Of a stretch of 39,185 nt of DNA, positions 1 through 11,028 are shown in pieces. This DNA is from Mycobacterium sp. (GTDB lineage: Bacteria > Actinomycetota > Actinomycetes > Mycobacteriales > Mycobacteriaceae): the NCBI GenBank assembly GCA_023264765.1, contig JAHFVC010000014.1, positions 1 to 39,185 on the forward strand. Direction: 5' to 3'. A model generated the notes under the pieces. That model was not told where the DNA came from. It ran no database searches and saw nothing but the letters and a program-made list of their open reading frames with translations. The position numbers and the translations under genes are program-made. The stretch's first letter is position 1, and the number at the start of each line of letters is the position of its first letter.

Positions 1-2
1 GT

Positions 3-185
3 GGCAAGGCCGGTCAGCCGTTCGACCCGAACACCGGCGGTCCCCGTGACGGCATCGACAACGTCGATCGCCGCGCCCTGTCCATCACTGGGCCGGCCAT
101 CGCGTTCGACGTCGGCACCTACGCTCAGTCCACCGACGGAGCCAACGGCGTCCCGGCCCGGGACAGCCGCCACCACAAACCCTGA
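3..185 (+). CDS. C-terminal fragment of a probable M28-family (LpqL-like) aminopeptidase
   Basis: Only the last 60 codons are inside the window; the frame is open from base 3 to the TGA at 183-185. The tail contains the pieces PRDGIDNVDR and AIAFDVGTYAQST, which resemble the end of the zinc aminopeptidase domain of mycobacterial secreted M28 peptidases such as LpqL (the usual D-N-hydrophobic-D/N stretch followed by a final helix of the A-I-A-F-x-V-G-T-Y type). In M. tuberculosis lpqL (Rv0418) lies just before the Rv0420c-thiC block, and that block follows here, so position supports the call. No catalytic residues are visible in this fragment. The identification is moderate and rests on a short tail plus synteny. 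Confidence 0.5.
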   Translation, partial: GKAGQPFDPNTGGPRDGIDNVDRRALSITGPAIAFDVGTYAQSTDGANGVPARDSRHHKP

Positions 186-193
186 GGAGTGCC

Positions 194-466
194 GTGTACC
201 TGCGCGTCGACACCCGCAGCACCCCACCCCATGTCGAGTTGTGCGAACCCGAGGATTTCACCGCGTTCAAGGTTGTCGTGGTGACCGCGGCGCATTCGTG
301 GGTGGACGCCGGTGATCTGACCGAACTCGCCGGGCGCGACGGGGACGCCGACTGGCAGCAGAAGCTGACCGGCATGATCGGCTACGCCCAGTCCAAGGGC
401 TGGACCGACGAGGCCGGACGGATCCGGGCACACGTCGAGATCGACGAGGTGGCCGCACCGGATTGA
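194..466 (+). CDS. Small conserved-type hypothetical protein, 90 aa
   Basis: GTG start at 194 with a GAGGAG ribosome binding site at 184-189; that site overlaps the stop codon of the upstream peptidase gene, so the two are probably co-transcribed. The product is 90 aa, acidic and soluble, with no signal peptide, membrane segment or cysteine cluster (a single Cys near residue 17). It starts with a beta-like segment (YLRVDTRS) and ends with a second one (RIRAHVEID), separated by a helical middle. I do not recognise the family. The codon pattern is that of a genuine high-GC gene (G/C at third positions), and it fills the space between the peptidase and the polyketide operon. Confidence 0.7.
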   Translation: MYLRVDTRSTPPHVELCEPEDFTAFKVVVVTAAHSWVDAGDLTELAGRDGDADWQQKLTGMIGYAQSKGWTDEAGRIRAHVEIDEVAAPD

Positions 467-497
467 ACCGGATGGCGTAGCGCCCCGTGTCTTTGTC

Positions 498-1586
498 ATG
501 GGAATCAGGGTCACCGACGTGTCCAGCTACAGCACCATCGCCGGGGTCCACGGGGTCCTGCCGCCCCATCGATATACGCAGGACGAAGTGACCGATGCAC
601 TGTTGGCGCTGCCCGGCTACCAGGAGCACGAGGGGATCGTACGGGCGCTGCACAAGAGCGCCAAGGTGGCGAGCAGGTATCTTGTCCGGCCACTCGAGGA
701 GTACGCGGAGCTCTCCGATTTCGGCGAGGCAAACAGTCTTTTCATCGAGCACGCAACCGATCTCGGGTGTGCCGCGCTGACCGGCGCGCTCGACGAGGCC
801 GGGCTGCGGCCCGAGGACGTCGACCTGATCATCACCACCACAGTCACCGGTGCGGTGGTCCCGTCGCTGGACGCCCGCATCGCGGGCAGGGTCGGGCTGC
901 GGCCCGACGTACGCCGGGTCCCGATCTTCGGGCTCGGCTGTGTGGCCGGTGCGGCCGGCATCGCGCGGCTCAACGACTATCTACGCGGCGCACCGGACAA
1001 GGTGGCGGTGCTGGTCTCGGTGGAGCTGTGTTCGCTGACCCGCAAACACAATCCGTCCATGCCGACTCTGGTCGCCGGCGCGCTGTTCGGCGACGGTGCC
1101 GCCGCGGTGGTGGCGGTCGGGCGCGAGCGGTCCGAGCGGATGAACCCCACCGGTCCGGATGTACTCGACTCGACCAGCCACCTCTATCCGGATTCACTGC
1201 ACGCCATGGGCTGGGATATCGGCACCAAGGGTTTCGAGATCGTGCTCAGCGCCGAGGTACCGGGTTTCGTGGGTCGCTACCTGGGTGATGATGTCACGAG
1301 TTTCCTTGGCGCCCATGACCTCACCGTCGGCGATATCGGCACGTGGGTGAGTCATCCGGGTGGCCCCAAGGTCATCGAGGCGATCATCGACACGCTCGAT
1401 CTGCCGTCGGATGCACTCGACCTGACCTGGCAGTCGCTGGCCGAGGTGGGCAATCTGTCATCGTCGTCGGTGCTGCATGTACTACGGGACACCATCCGCA
1501 AACGGCCGGACGCCGGCACGCCCGGGGTGCTGATGGCCATGGGGCCCGGCTTCTGCTCCGAACTCGTCCTGCTGCGCTGGCGCTGA
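498..1586 (+). CDS. Type III polyketide synthase (PKS10/PKS11-like, chalcone synthase superfamily)
   Basis: A thiolase-fold homodimeric condensing enzyme that extends an acyl-CoA starter with malonyl- or methylmalonyl-CoA to give alkylpyrones or alkylresorcinols. The Cys-His-Asn triad is visible: Cys148 in [10 protein letters not shown], His286 in WVSHPGGPK and Asn319 in EVGNLSSSS; the C-terminal [14 protein letters not shown] block is also typical. The 362-aa length fits the family (about 350-390). The sequence closely resembles M. tuberculosis Pks11 and Pks10 as recalled. Start choice is open: ATG at 498 has no clear ribosome binding site, while GTG at 519 has AGGG at 507-510 and gives an N-terminus closer to Pks11. 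A methyltransferase and an FAD hydroxylase follow within 7 bp each, so it is the first gene of a lipid-quinone type operon. Starter and extender are not predictable from sequence. Confidence 0.93.
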   Translation: MGIRVTDVSSYSTIAGVHGVLPPHRYTQDEVTDALLALPGYQEHEGIVRALHKSAKVASRYLVRPLEEYAELSDFGEANSLFIEHATDLGCAALTGALDEAGLRPEDVDLIITTTVTGAVVPSLDARIAGRVGLRPDVRRVPIFGLGCVAGAAGIARLNDYLRGAPDKVAVLVSVELCSLTRKHNPSMPTLVAGALFGDGAAAVVAVGRERSERMNPTGPDVLDSTSHLYPDSLHAMGWDIGTKGFEIVLSAEVPGFVGRYLGDDVTSFLGAHDLTVGDIGTWVSHPGGPKVIEAIIDTLDLPSDALDLTWQSLAEVGNLSSSSVLHVLRDTIRKRPDAGTPGVLMAMGPGFCSELVLLRWR

Positions 1587-1591
1587 TCGCC

Positions 1592-2086
1592 GTGCGAGGG
1601 TTTCTGACGCTGATCCTGCTGGTGGCCGTCGAGCGGGTGGCCGAACTGGTGGTCTCCAACCGGAATCTGGCCTGGAGTAAGGCGCACGGCGGCAAGGAGT
1701 TCGGTGCCGGGCACTATCCGGTGATGGTCGCCCTGCACACCGGCCTGCTGGCCGGGGCGGTCGCCGAGGCCAGGGCCCGCAGGCGCTGGGTATGGCCGGC
1801 GTTCTGGGTGGTGGCGGCCGCACAGATGCTGCGCTGGTGGTGCATCACCACGCTGGGCAGGCAGTGGAACACCCGGGTGGTCGTGGTGCCCGGCGCGGCT
1901 CGCGTCGCCGGTGGCCCGTACCGCTTCATCCCGCATCCGAACTACGTTGCCGTGGTACTCGAAGGGGCGGCGCTACCGCTGGTCGGCGGGGCGTGGATCA
2001 CCGCGCTGGTGTTCTCCATGGCCAATGCGGCGTTGCTGCGCACCAGGATCCGGGTGGAAGACGAAGCCCTGCGGAGCCTGTCGTGA
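1592..2086 (+). CDS. Isoprenylcysteine carboxyl methyltransferase (ICMT)-family membrane methyltransferase (SrsB-like)
   Basis: The 164-aa integral membrane protein has about four hydrophobic segments and the family signature GGPYRFIPHPNYVAVVLEG (about residues 106-124), the S-adenosylmethionine-binding Y-R-x-x-x-H-P-N-Y motif of the ICMT/PEMT family. The GTG start at 1592 lies 5 bp after the polyketide synthase stop, indicating translational coupling; the frame is open further upstream but that part lies inside the synthase gene. In Streptomyces the equivalent gene next to a type III PKS (srsB) methylates an alkylresorcinol hydroxyl, and this is the likely role by analogy. An alternative substrate such as an alkylpyrone hydroxyl is equally possible. 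Confidence 0.85.
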   Translation: MRGFLTLILLVAVERVAELVVSNRNLAWSKAHGGKEFGAGHYPVMVALHTGLLAGAVAEARARRRWVWPAFWVVAAAQMLRWWCITTLGRQWNTRVVVVPGAARVAGGPYRFIPHPNYVAVVLEGAALPLVGGAWITALVFSMANAALLRTRIRVEDEALRSLS

Positions 2087-2093
2087 GAGGCGT

Positions 2094-3113
2094 ATGGTGA
2101 TCGACCTGCTGGTAGCGGGCGGCGGCCCGGCCGGGCTGGTCACCGCGGTGCACGCCGCCCGCGCCGGGCTCGAGGTCGTCGTCGTCGAGCACCGCCGCGG
2201 GCCGATCGACAAGGCCTGCGGGGAAGGGCTGATGCCCCATTCGCTTCGGCACCTGGAGCGTCTCGGCGTGCATCCCGATGGGCGGCCGTTTCGGGGCATC
2301 CGCTACCTCGACGGAAAGCGTTGCGCCGAAGCCCGGTTCCGGCACGGTCCCGGCCGAGGGGTACGCCGGACGGTGCTGCACGCCGCCCTGTCCGAGGCGG
2401 CGGCCACCGCCGGGGTGCGGGTGGTACACGGCGAGGTCGGGACCATCAGCCAAGATGCGGACTCGGTGTCGGCGGCCGGTTTTCGGGCCCGCTACCTCGC
2501 CGCGGCCGACGGTCTGCACTCGCCGATTCGCCGCGAACTGGGCCTTTCGGGAAGCGAAGTGGCGCAACGGCGGTGGGGTATCCGGCGGCATGTGCAGATC
2601 GCGCCGTGGTCGGATTGCGTTGAGGTGTACTGGGGTGCGCAGACCGAAGCCTATGTGACACCGGTCAACGAGGACACCGTCGGCGTCGCGATCCTCACGT
2701 CCGCCCGTGGCGGATTCGAGGAGCACCTGGAACAGTTTCCGGCGCTGGCTGATCGGATCGCCGGTCTGCCGCACGGACCGGACAGGGCGGCCGGGCCGCT
2801 GCGGCAGAAGGTGCGTACCCGCACCGCCGGGCGGGTGCTGCTCGTCGGCGATGCCGCGGGTTACGTGGATGCCCTGACCGGCGAGGGTATGGGTCTGGCC
2901 TTCGGTGCGGCCGAATCCCTGGTCGACTGTGTCGTGACCGGGCGGACAGCAGATTACGACCGGCGGTGGCGGAACCTGACCCGGCGCTACCGCTTCCTGA
3001 CCGCTGCACTGCTGCACGCCACCGCGATCCGTCCGGTGCGGGCCGGTATCACCCCGGTGTCGGCGGCGCTGCCCGCCGTGTTCTCGCGCGTCGTCAACCT
3101 TCTCGGGGACTGA
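2094..3113 (+). CDS. FAD-dependent oxidoreductase/hydroxylase (geranylgeranyl-reductase/SrsC-like)
   Basis: A 339-aa flavoprotein. The N-terminal Rossmann motif AGGGPAG lies at about residues 8-14, an Arg/Glu-rich FAD ribose-binding stretch (VVVEHRRG) follows, CGEGLMP lies near residue 42, and the second FAD motif LLVGDAAGYVDALTGEGM is in the C-terminal third (G-D as in p-hydroxybenzoate hydroxylases). ATG at 2094 is 7 bp after the methyltransferase stop, so this is the third gene of the same operon. The probable job is hydroxylation of the methylated phenolic ring toward a quinone, by analogy with SrsC. Its last 20 bp overlap the end of the convergent permease gene. Reductase activity on an isoprenoid is the alternative. 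Confidence 0.85.
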   Translation: MVIDLLVAGGGPAGLVTAVHAARAGLEVVVVEHRRGPIDKACGEGLMPHSLRHLERLGVHPDGRPFRGIRYLDGKRCAEARFRHGPGRGVRRTVLHAALSEAAATAGVRVVHGEVGTISQDADSVSAAGFRARYLAAADGLHSPIRRELGLSGSEVAQRRWGIRRHVQIAPWSDCVEVYWGAQTEAYVTPVNEDTVGVAILTSARGGFEEHLEQFPALADRIAGLPHGPDRAAGPLRQKVRTRTAGRVLLVGDAAGYVDALTGEGMGLAFGAAESLVDCVVTGRTADYDRRWRNLTRRYRFLTAALLHATAIRPVRAGITPVSAALPAVFSRVVNLLGD

Positions 3114-4359
3114 GCCCGCTGGGCGCACCCAGCAGTCGCATCCCGTGGTAGACCACCAGAGCCGCGATGGCGCCCAACGAGATCCCGGTGAACGTCAACG
3201 AGCCGATCTGCCAGGTGAAGTCGGCGATCCCGATGATCAGCGGGATCGCGGCGGTCATCTGGTTGACGGGCAGCGAGAAGTCCACGTGATTGGTCAGCCA
3301 GATGCGGATACCCAGCACGCCCACGAGTCCGTACAACACAATGGTCGCGCCGCCCAGCACGCCGGGCGGGATGGCCGAGATGGTGGCACCGACCTTGGGG
3401 CACAACGACAATACGACGGCCGTGATGGCGGCCACCCAATACGCCGCGGTCGAGTAGATCCGCGTCGCTGCCATCACGCCGATGTTCTCCGCGTAAGTGG
3501 TGGTGGCCGATCCGCCGCCGGCACCGGCCAGCACCGTGGCGACGCCGTCGGCTGCCAGCGCCCGGCCCATCACGGGATTCAGGTCGGTGCCGGTCATCTG
3601 GCCGACGGACTTGACGTGCCCGATGTTCTCGGCGACCAGTGCGATGACGGCAGGCAGGAACAACGGCAGGACAGCGAGATCGAACGACGGTGTCTGGAAC
3701 TGCGGCAGCCCGATCCACGGGGCCGCCGCGATGGCGGCGGTGTCCACGTCGCCTAGGGCCAGCGCCAGCAGGTAGCCCAGCACCACCGCCAGAAAGATCG
3801 CGAGCCTGCCGACCAGGCCTTTGAAGAACGCGAGCGCCCCGACCAGCAGCACCAGCGTGACGATGCCGACCAACGGTCCCTTCTCGAAATTGTTCTTCGC
3901 CGCGGGCGCCAGGTTGAAACCGATGAGCGCGACGATCGCACCCGTGACCACCGGGGGCAGGGACACGTCGAGCCAGTGCGTGCCGACCACGTGCACGACC
4001 GCGCCGATCACGATCAGCAGGACGCCGACCGCCACCAAACCGCCGAGCGCACTGCCGGTTCCGTGTGAGGCGACCGCGGCGGTGACCGGTGCGATCACCG
4101 AGAAGCTGGAACCGAGGTAGCTGGGTAGGCGGTTGCCGGTGATGAGCAGGAACAGGATGGTGCCGATCCCGGAGAACAGCAGTGTGGTGGCCGGCGGGAA
4201 CCCGGTGAGCACCGGGACCAGGAAGGTGGCGCCGAACATGGCCACGACGTGCTGGGCGCCGATGCCGATGGTCTTGGGCCAGCTCAGTCGTTCGTCGGGC
4301 GCGACCACGAACTGCGCGTCACCCCGGGGTTCGACCTGCTTCCAACTCAGCATGCTCAT
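3094..4359 (-). CDS. uraA: NCS2-family uracil/xanthine permease
   Basis: A 421-aa membrane protein with about 14 transmembrane segments, a nucleobase:proton symporter of the NAT/NCS2 family. Diagnostic motifs are VAENIGHVKSVGQMTG and GGSATTTYAENIGVMAATRI; the glutamates of the two AEN motifs correspond to the substrate- and proton-coupling Glu residues of UraA. The tail near IADFTWQIGSL is also permease-like. Uracil is the most likely substrate, but xanthine or uric acid cannot be excluded. It is the last gene of a run of same-strand genes that begins at thiC, 9 bp after the EamA-like gene. Its 3' end overlaps the end of the convergent FAD hydroxylase gene by 20 bp, leaving no room for an intergenic terminator. 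Confidence 0.9.
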   Translation of the reverse strand: MSMLSWKQVEPRGDAQFVVAPDERLSWPKTIGIGAQHVVAMFGATFLVPVLTGFPPATTLLFSGIGTILFLLITGNRLPSYLGSSFSVIAPVTAAVASHGTGSALGGLVAVGVLLIVIGAVVHVVGTHWLDVSLPPVVTGAIVALIGFNLAPAAKNNFEKGPLVGIVTLVLLVGALAFFKGLVGRLAIFLAVVLGYLLALALGDVDTAAIAAAPWIGLPQFQTPSFDLAVLPLFLPAVIALVAENIGHVKSVGQMTGTDLNPVMGRALAADGVATVLAGAGGGSATTTYAENIGVMAATRIYSTAAYWVAAITAVVLSLCPKVGATISAIPPGVLGGATIVLYGLVGVLGIRIWLTNHVDFSLPVNQMTAAIPLIIGIADFTWQIGSLTFTGISLGAIAALVVYHGMRLLGAPSGLSPREG

Positions 4360-4368
4360 CTGCGGATG

Positions 4369-5199
4369 CTAGCCCGCCGGAGCCTCGCTCACCTTCCCGG
4401 AGACGGCGACGGCCACCGCACCCGCCACCGCTGCGCAGAACGCCAGCACGACAAGCCAGCCATATCCGGGGCGCGCGGTGTCGCCGAACAGCAGCACCCC
4501 GAGGATCCCCGGCACCACCGTCTCACCGACCACGAGCGCTGCCGCGGCCCCGTTCACCGAACCGAGTTGCAGTGCGACGGTGAACAGATAGAAGCCGCCG
4601 AGCCCCGCCACGACGATGGTCCACGCGGCAGGATCGGTCAGCAGGGAACTCGGCGCGAAGGGGTCGATGCCGTCGGCCACCCGCACCGCGACGGCCATGG
4701 TGCCGTAGAGGACGCCGGCGATCAGGCCCGCCGGTATCGCCGCGCGGGCGCCGAGAAACCGGACGAGGAGCAGCCCGGCCACCAGGATGAGCAGTGCGGC
4801 GGCCAGTAGGGCCCAGTGCAATCCGGGTGGCCCGGTCCCGGTTCCGAGATGGCCCGTCGTGAATCCCAGGATCAGCAGCGAGACCACCACGGTGCCGATG
4901 GCCAGCCAGTCCCGGCCCCGCAACCGGACCCCGAGGACCACGATGCCGAGCAGTGCGGTCACCACCAGGTTGGCGCTGATGATCGTCTGCGACAGGAACA
5001 GTGGGATCAGCCGGGCTGAGACGAGGCTGCCCAGGAAGCCCAGACCGTCGAGCACCATCCCGGCCAGGAACGCCGGGGTGAAGGCAGCACTGACGGTCGA
5101 GTGCAGGGTGGGCCCGCCGGTGTCGGTGGGGTCGCGGGAACTCCGCGCCCCGTAGGCCTGGAGTACGGATGCGGTGCCGTAGCTGAGGCAGGCCGCCAA
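4369..5199 (-). CDS. EamA/DMT-superfamily-like multi-pass membrane protein
   Basis: A protein of about 276 aa with roughly nine or ten hydrophobic segments and the repeated small-residue helices of drug/metabolite transporters, for example GVLYGTMAVAVRVAD in the second half and VVGETVVPGILGVLLFGD near the end. The start is uncertain. TTG at 5199 is used here, but the frame is open up to 5220 and translation from CTG at 5218-5220, which overlaps the stop of the upstream gene as CTGA, would add a hydrophobic segment (LIGLLAAL) that completes the first helix. A stop in frame at 5224-5226 excludes anything longer. The substrate is unknown. Confidence 0.75.
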   Translation of the reverse strand: MAACLSYGTASVLQAYGARSSRDPTDTGGPTLHSTVSAAFTPAFLAGMVLDGLGFLGSLVSARLIPLFLSQTIISANLVVTALLGIVVLGVRLRGRDWLAIGTVVVSLLILGFTTGHLGTGTGPPGLHWALLAAALLILVAGLLLVRFLGARAAIPAGLIAGVLYGTMAVAVRVADGIDPFAPSSLLTDPAAWTIVVAGLGGFYLFTVALQLGSVNGAAAALVVGETVVPGILGVLLFGDTARPGYGWLVVLAFCAAVAGAVAVAVSGKVSEAPAG

Positions 5200-5216
5200 T
5201 GCGGCCAGCAGACCGA

Positions 5217-5486
5217 TCAGCGGTTACGGATGGCGTTGGCGGCGAGGTACCCGACGTAGCCCAGCGCGCCGAGCTTGGCGAGCTTGCGGGTCTTCGGGAT
5301 CAGCAGGCCGACGCCGATGGCGGTCTCTAGACTGCCGTTGATCTTGATGTGGCGATCGGTGTCGCGCGGGAACGCGGGCTTGGTGATCGGCTCGAACACC
5401 TGGGGCGCGACGAAGTGCGTGACGCCTGCTCCCGCGAGGGCCAGTCCACTCAGGACGACGGCCGGGGACTTCTTCTTCTCGGACAC
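5217..5486 (-). CDS. Small DoxX-like membrane protein, 89 aa
   Basis: GTG start at 5486 (MSEKKKSP...). The protein has an N-terminal hydrophobic helix (VVLSGLALAGAGVTHFVAP), a polar stretch, then GSLETAIGVGLLIPKTRKLAKLGALGYVGYLAA. The H-F-x-x-P plus I-x-G-x-x-E-x-x-I-G-x-x-L-x-x-P pattern is that of DoxX-like/DUF4267-type small membrane proteins, which have 3-4 short helices. The function in mycobacteria is not established; a role beside quinone or thiosulfate metabolism is only a family-level suggestion. It lies 19 bp downstream of the septum-formation-like gene and directly upstream of the EamA-like gene. Confidence 0.7.
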   Translation of the reverse strand: MSEKKKSPAVVLSGLALAGAGVTHFVAPQVFEPITKPAFPRDTDRHIKINGSLETAIGVGLLIPKTRKLAKLGALGYVGYLAANAIRNR

Positions 5487-5505
5487 GGGACCGACGGTAC
5501 CGCAA

Positions 5506-6090
5506 TCACTCTTTGATGGATCCGGGCCTCGCGTCATCGGTCGTCGCGATGCAGGTGACGGCGCGGTCCCCGCGCTTCCAGGACGACTCGGTCGGATACA
5601 GCACGAACATTCCGACGTCGGGGTCGTCCATCGCCGCCGACGAATACGCCTGCAGCGCGGGCTGGCACTTGTCCTGATAGCCGACGATCTTGGCCTGGCC
5701 GGGGAAGTCGTTGCCCGGCACGGTGATGACGGCGAACACCTCACCTTTGTGCGGCTCGGCGCATTCGACCGTCTTCACCGACGCGACCAGGCTCGAATCG
5801 GACGGGAGTTCGGTGAGGCAGTCGCCGACGCCGATCTCGTCGGCGTCCACCACGTCCGAGTTCTTCATCAGCAGTACCAGAGCGACCACACCGAGCGCGC
5901 CGAGCAGCACCACGACACCGGCGACGACCCCGATGATCAGGCCCCAGCGGGTCTTGGGCGGTTGCGGGGGCGGCCCCTGATACGGGTAGCCGTACGAATA
6001 CGGCTGGGGTGGGGGCGGGGGCGCCCCATAGGGCGGCAGATGTCCGCCGTCGTTTCGCTCGCCCCAGGGCCCGTACGGCGGCTGCGTCAT
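5506..6090 (-). CDS. Septum-formation-like membrane-anchored protein with Pro/Gly/Tyr-rich N-terminus
   Basis: A 194-aa protein. Residues 1-45 are a cytoplasmic proline/tyrosine/glycine-rich tail, followed by one transmembrane helix (LIIGVVAGVVVLLGALGVVALVLLM, about 50-75) and an extracellular domain of about 115 aa beginning VGDCLTELPSD. Cysteines occur in GDCL, VECAEPHKGEVF, KCQPAL and VTCIAT, the pattern of the septum-formation (Septum_form) domain found in actinobacterial membrane proteins; CxEPHxGEVF is its hallmark. The position next to the hydrolase and thiD genes matches Rv0420c in M. tuberculosis. The ATG at 6090 overlaps the stop of the hydrolase gene as ATGA, so translation is coupled. 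The cellular role is inferred only. Confidence 0.75.
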   Translation of the reverse strand: MTQPPYGPWGERNDGGHLPPYGAPPPPPQPYSYGYPYQGPPPQPPKTRWGLIIGVVAGVVVLLGALGVVALVLLMKNSDVVDADEIGVGDCLTELPSDSSLVASVKTVECAEPHKGEVFAVITVPGNDFPGQAKIVGYQDKCQPALQAYSSAAMDDPDVGMFVLYPTESSWKRGDRAVTCIATTDDARPGSIKE

Positions 6091-6690
6091 GGAATGACGA
6101 TAACCGCGGCCGAGACCGCGAGCACGGGAACGTTCAGCGTCTTGGACCCGAGGTCGTGCCGGGCGCCGGTGACCTCGACGATGCGCACCGGACCGCTGAG
6201 CAGGTCTGCCGCGGAGCGGATCTCGTCGATGCTGCCGAACGGGTCCGCGGTGCCGTGGGTGAACACCGTCGGGACCGTGATCTGGGGCAGATGTTCGGTG
6301 CGGGCCCGCTCCGGCTTGCCCGGCGGATGCAGGGGATAGGAGAACAGCGTCAGCACGTCCGGGCCGCGGCCGCCCGCCGCCACCATCGACGTCATCCGGC
6401 CGCCGTAGGAATGCCCGCCTGCCACCACCGGTCCGTGACCCAGGCTCCGGGCCCACGAGATCGCCTCGGCGATGCCTTCCTGGTCGGCCTTCGCCGAATT
6501 CGAGGGCGGGCCCTTGGGACGACGGCGCCGGTAGGGCAGGTTGTACCGGACCGCGAGCAAGCCGTTACGCGCCCACTCGTCGCAGATCCGGATCAGCAGC
6601 GGGGAGTCCCGGCTGCCGCCCGCGCCATGGGTGAGCAGCACGGTTCCCGTGGGCGCCCCGGCCGGCTCGTGGGCCACCCCGGCGATCGCG

Positions 6691-6704
<14 letters not shown>
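6087..6704 (-). CDS. Alpha/beta-hydrolase (KANL3/Tex30 or dienelactone-hydrolase-like), Rv0421c-type
   Basis: A 205-aa single-domain alpha/beta hydrolase. Visible parts are the oxyanion-loop segment LLTHGAGGSRDSP (about residues 23-35), the nucleophile elbow GGHSYGGRM (G-x-S-x-G with Ser near residue 98), the acid-bearing THGTADPFGS and a late His in GARHDLG. The substrate is unknown. Start is ATG at 6704 or the adjacent ATG at 6701; the gene overlaps the end of thiD by 14 bp and the next gene by 4 bp, so it sits inside the thiC-led operon, as Rv0421c does in M. tuberculosis. No signal peptide, so probably cytosolic. Confidence 0.82.
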
Positions 6705-9184
<2,480 letters not shown>

Positions 9185-9195
9185 GGACGGATACC

Positions 9196-9224
9196 AAGCT
9201 AGCCCACCGCGGGTGGAATGTGAA
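9196..9224 (-). promoter_or_regulatory. Predicted sigma-A-type promoter of the thiC operon
   Basis: On the minus strand TTCACA (9219-9224) is followed after exactly 17 bp by TAGCTT (9196-9201), a good fit to the TTGACA and TANNNT boxes. The expected transcription start would be near 9189, immediately before the TPP riboswitch, which supports the assignment. Seen by eye only. Confidence 0.55.
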
Positions 9225-9254
9225 TTGCCGGGAGATCGTTTGGATAGCTAATAT
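9225..9254 (+). promoter_or_regulatory. Predicted promoter of the divergent MFS gene
   Basis: TTGCCG (9225-9230) and TAATAT (9249-9254) are separated by 18 bp, giving a start near 9261, about 25 bp before the MFS ATG. TAATAT is one base from the ideal -10 box in an otherwise GC-rich region. It lies back to back with the predicted thiC promoter; the two -35 boxes are adjacent. Confidence 0.45.
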
Positions 9255-9285
9255 ATGTTTTTCCGATACGTAGAGCTGAAGGCTG

Positions 9286-11025
9286 ATGACAACCGAGATC
9301 GAGCTGAACGCCGAGGCCGAAACCGCACGTCGCCGCACGCGGATGGACCACGACCACCCGTTTTACAAGTGGGTGGTGCTGTCCAACACCACGTTGGGCA
9401 TCCTGCTGGCGGCCATCAACGCGTCGATCGTGCTGATCTCGCTGCCCGCGATTTTCCGCGGCATCGGGCTTAATCCGCTGTCGCCGGGCAACGTCGGCTA
9501 TCTGCTGTGGATGTTGATGGGCTATCTCGTGGTGACCGCGGTGCTGGTGGTCCCGTTCGGGCGACTCGGCGACATGTACGGCCGGGTGAAGATCTACAAC
9601 CTCGGGTTAGTCGTCTTCACCGTCGCCGCCATTGCGCTGTCCTTCGACCCGTTCCACCTCGGCGGGGGCGCCGTGTGGCTCATCGCGTGGCGGGTGATCC
9701 AGGGCATCGGCGGCGCCATGCTGATGGCATCGTCGTCGGCCATCCTCACCGACGCCTTCCCCGCCAACCAGCGCGGCATGGCGCTGGGCACCAACATGGT
9801 GGCCGCCGTCGCCGGGTCATTCCTGGGCCTGCTGATCGGCGGATTCCTGTCCGAATGGCACTGGAAGGCCGTCTTCTGGGTCGGCGTCCCGATCGGTGTG
9901 CTCGGCACCATCTGGAGCTACCGGTCGTTGCGCGAACTCGGGTCCCGGACGTCGGGGCGGCTGGACTGGGCGGGCACGCTGACGTTCGGTCTCGGCCTGA
10001 CGGTCCTGCTGGTCGGCATCACCTACGGCATCCAGCCCTACGGCGACTCGACCACCGGCTGGACCAGCCCGTGGGTGCTCGGGGCGATCGCGGCCGGCCT
10101 ACTGCTGCTCGTGGCGTTCTGCTTCGTCGAACTGAACGTCGCTTCGCCGATGGTCGACATCCGGCTGTTCAAATCGGCGGCGTTCGGCATGGGCAACCTG
10201 GCCGGCCTGATGTCGTCCATGGGCCGGGGTGGTCTGCAGTTCATGCTCATCATCTGGCTGCAGGGCATCTGGTTGCCGCTGCACGGCTACACCTTCGAGT
10301 CGACGCCGCTGTGGGCGGGCATCTACCTGTTGCCGGTCACCGTCGGGTTCCTGATCGCCGCGCCTCTGGCCGGGTGGTTGTCCGACCGCATGGGCGCTCG
10401 GCCGCTGACCGTCGGCGGGATGTTGCTGATGGCCGCCACCTTCGTCGCGCTGCTGCTCATCCCGGTGAACTTCGACTACTGGATGTTCGCGATCCTGGTG
10501 TTCCTCAACGGACTGGGTGGCGGCATCTTCACCGCTCCCAACACCGCCGCGATCATGTCCAGCGTGCCTGCCGACCAACGGGGTGCCGCCTCCGGCGTGC
10601 GCTCGACGTTCTTCAACGGCGGCAACTCGCTGTCCATCGGAATCTTCTTCTCGCTGATGATCATCGGACTGGCCAACACACTGCCGGCGGCCATGTCCAG
10701 CGGTCTCACCGCCCAAGGTGTTTCACCTGAGGTGGCGCACGAGGTGGCGAACCTGCCACCGGTCGGGAGCCTGTTCGCCGCGTTCCTCGGCTACAACCCG
10801 ATGGCCGAGTTGCTGGCGCCCTCGGGCGCGCTCCATCAGCCGGGCGTGAACGCCGACGTGCTGACCGGGCAGACCTTCTTCCCGCAGTTGATCACCGCGC
10901 CGTTCCATTCGGGTCTGGTGGTGGTGTTCAGTGCCGCCGCGGTGATGATGGTCATCGGCGCGATCGCCTCGCTGTTCAGTGCCGGTCGCTACGGCACGGA
11001 GAAGGGCGCCGACAACGCGGCCTGA
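9286..11025 (+). CDS. DHA2-family MFS transporter (EmrB/QacA-like, 14 TM)
   Basis: A 579-aa major facilitator with about 14 hydrophobic segments. Motif A appears as GRLGDMYGR (residues 92-100), the family C-like motif as GGAMLMASSSAILTDAFP, and the second-half repeat as GWLSDRMGARPL. These are features of proton-driven drug and metabolite exporters of the DHA2 group. ATG at 9286 has a close AAGG. The first 25 residues are charged and cytoplasmic. Substrate unknown. It is divergent from thiC and shares a 200-bp control region with it, but there is no direct evidence that it carries a thiamine precursor. It is followed by a 3-bp gap to the end of a small convergent gene. Confidence 0.9.
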   Translation: MTTEIELNAEAETARRRTRMDHDHPFYKWVVLSNTTLGILLAAINASIVLISLPAIFRGIGLNPLSPGNVGYLLWMLMGYLVVTAVLVVPFGRLGDMYGRVKIYNLGLVVFTVAAIALSFDPFHLGGGAVWLIAWRVIQGIGGAMLMASSSAILTDAFPANQRGMALGTNMVAAVAGSFLGLLIGGFLSEWHWKAVFWVGVPIGVLGTIWSYRSLRELGSRTSGRLDWAGTLTFGLGLTVLLVGITYGIQPYGDSTTGWTSPWVLGAIAAGLLLLVAFCFVELNVASPMVDIRLFKSAAFGMGNLAGLMSSMGRGGLQFMLIIWLQGIWLPLHGYTFESTPLWAGIYLLPVTVGFLIAAPLAGWLSDRMGARPLTVGGMLLMAATFVALLLIPVNFDYWMFAILVFLNGLGGGIFTAPNTAAIMSSVPADQRGAASGVRSTFFNGGNSLSIGIFFSLMIIGLANTLPAAMSSGLTAQGVSPEVAHEVANLPPVGSLFAAFLGYNPMAELLAPSGALHQPGVNADVLTGQTFFPQLITAPFHSGLVVVFSAAAVMMVIGAIASLFSAGRYGTEKGADNAA

Positions 11026-11028
11026 GGG

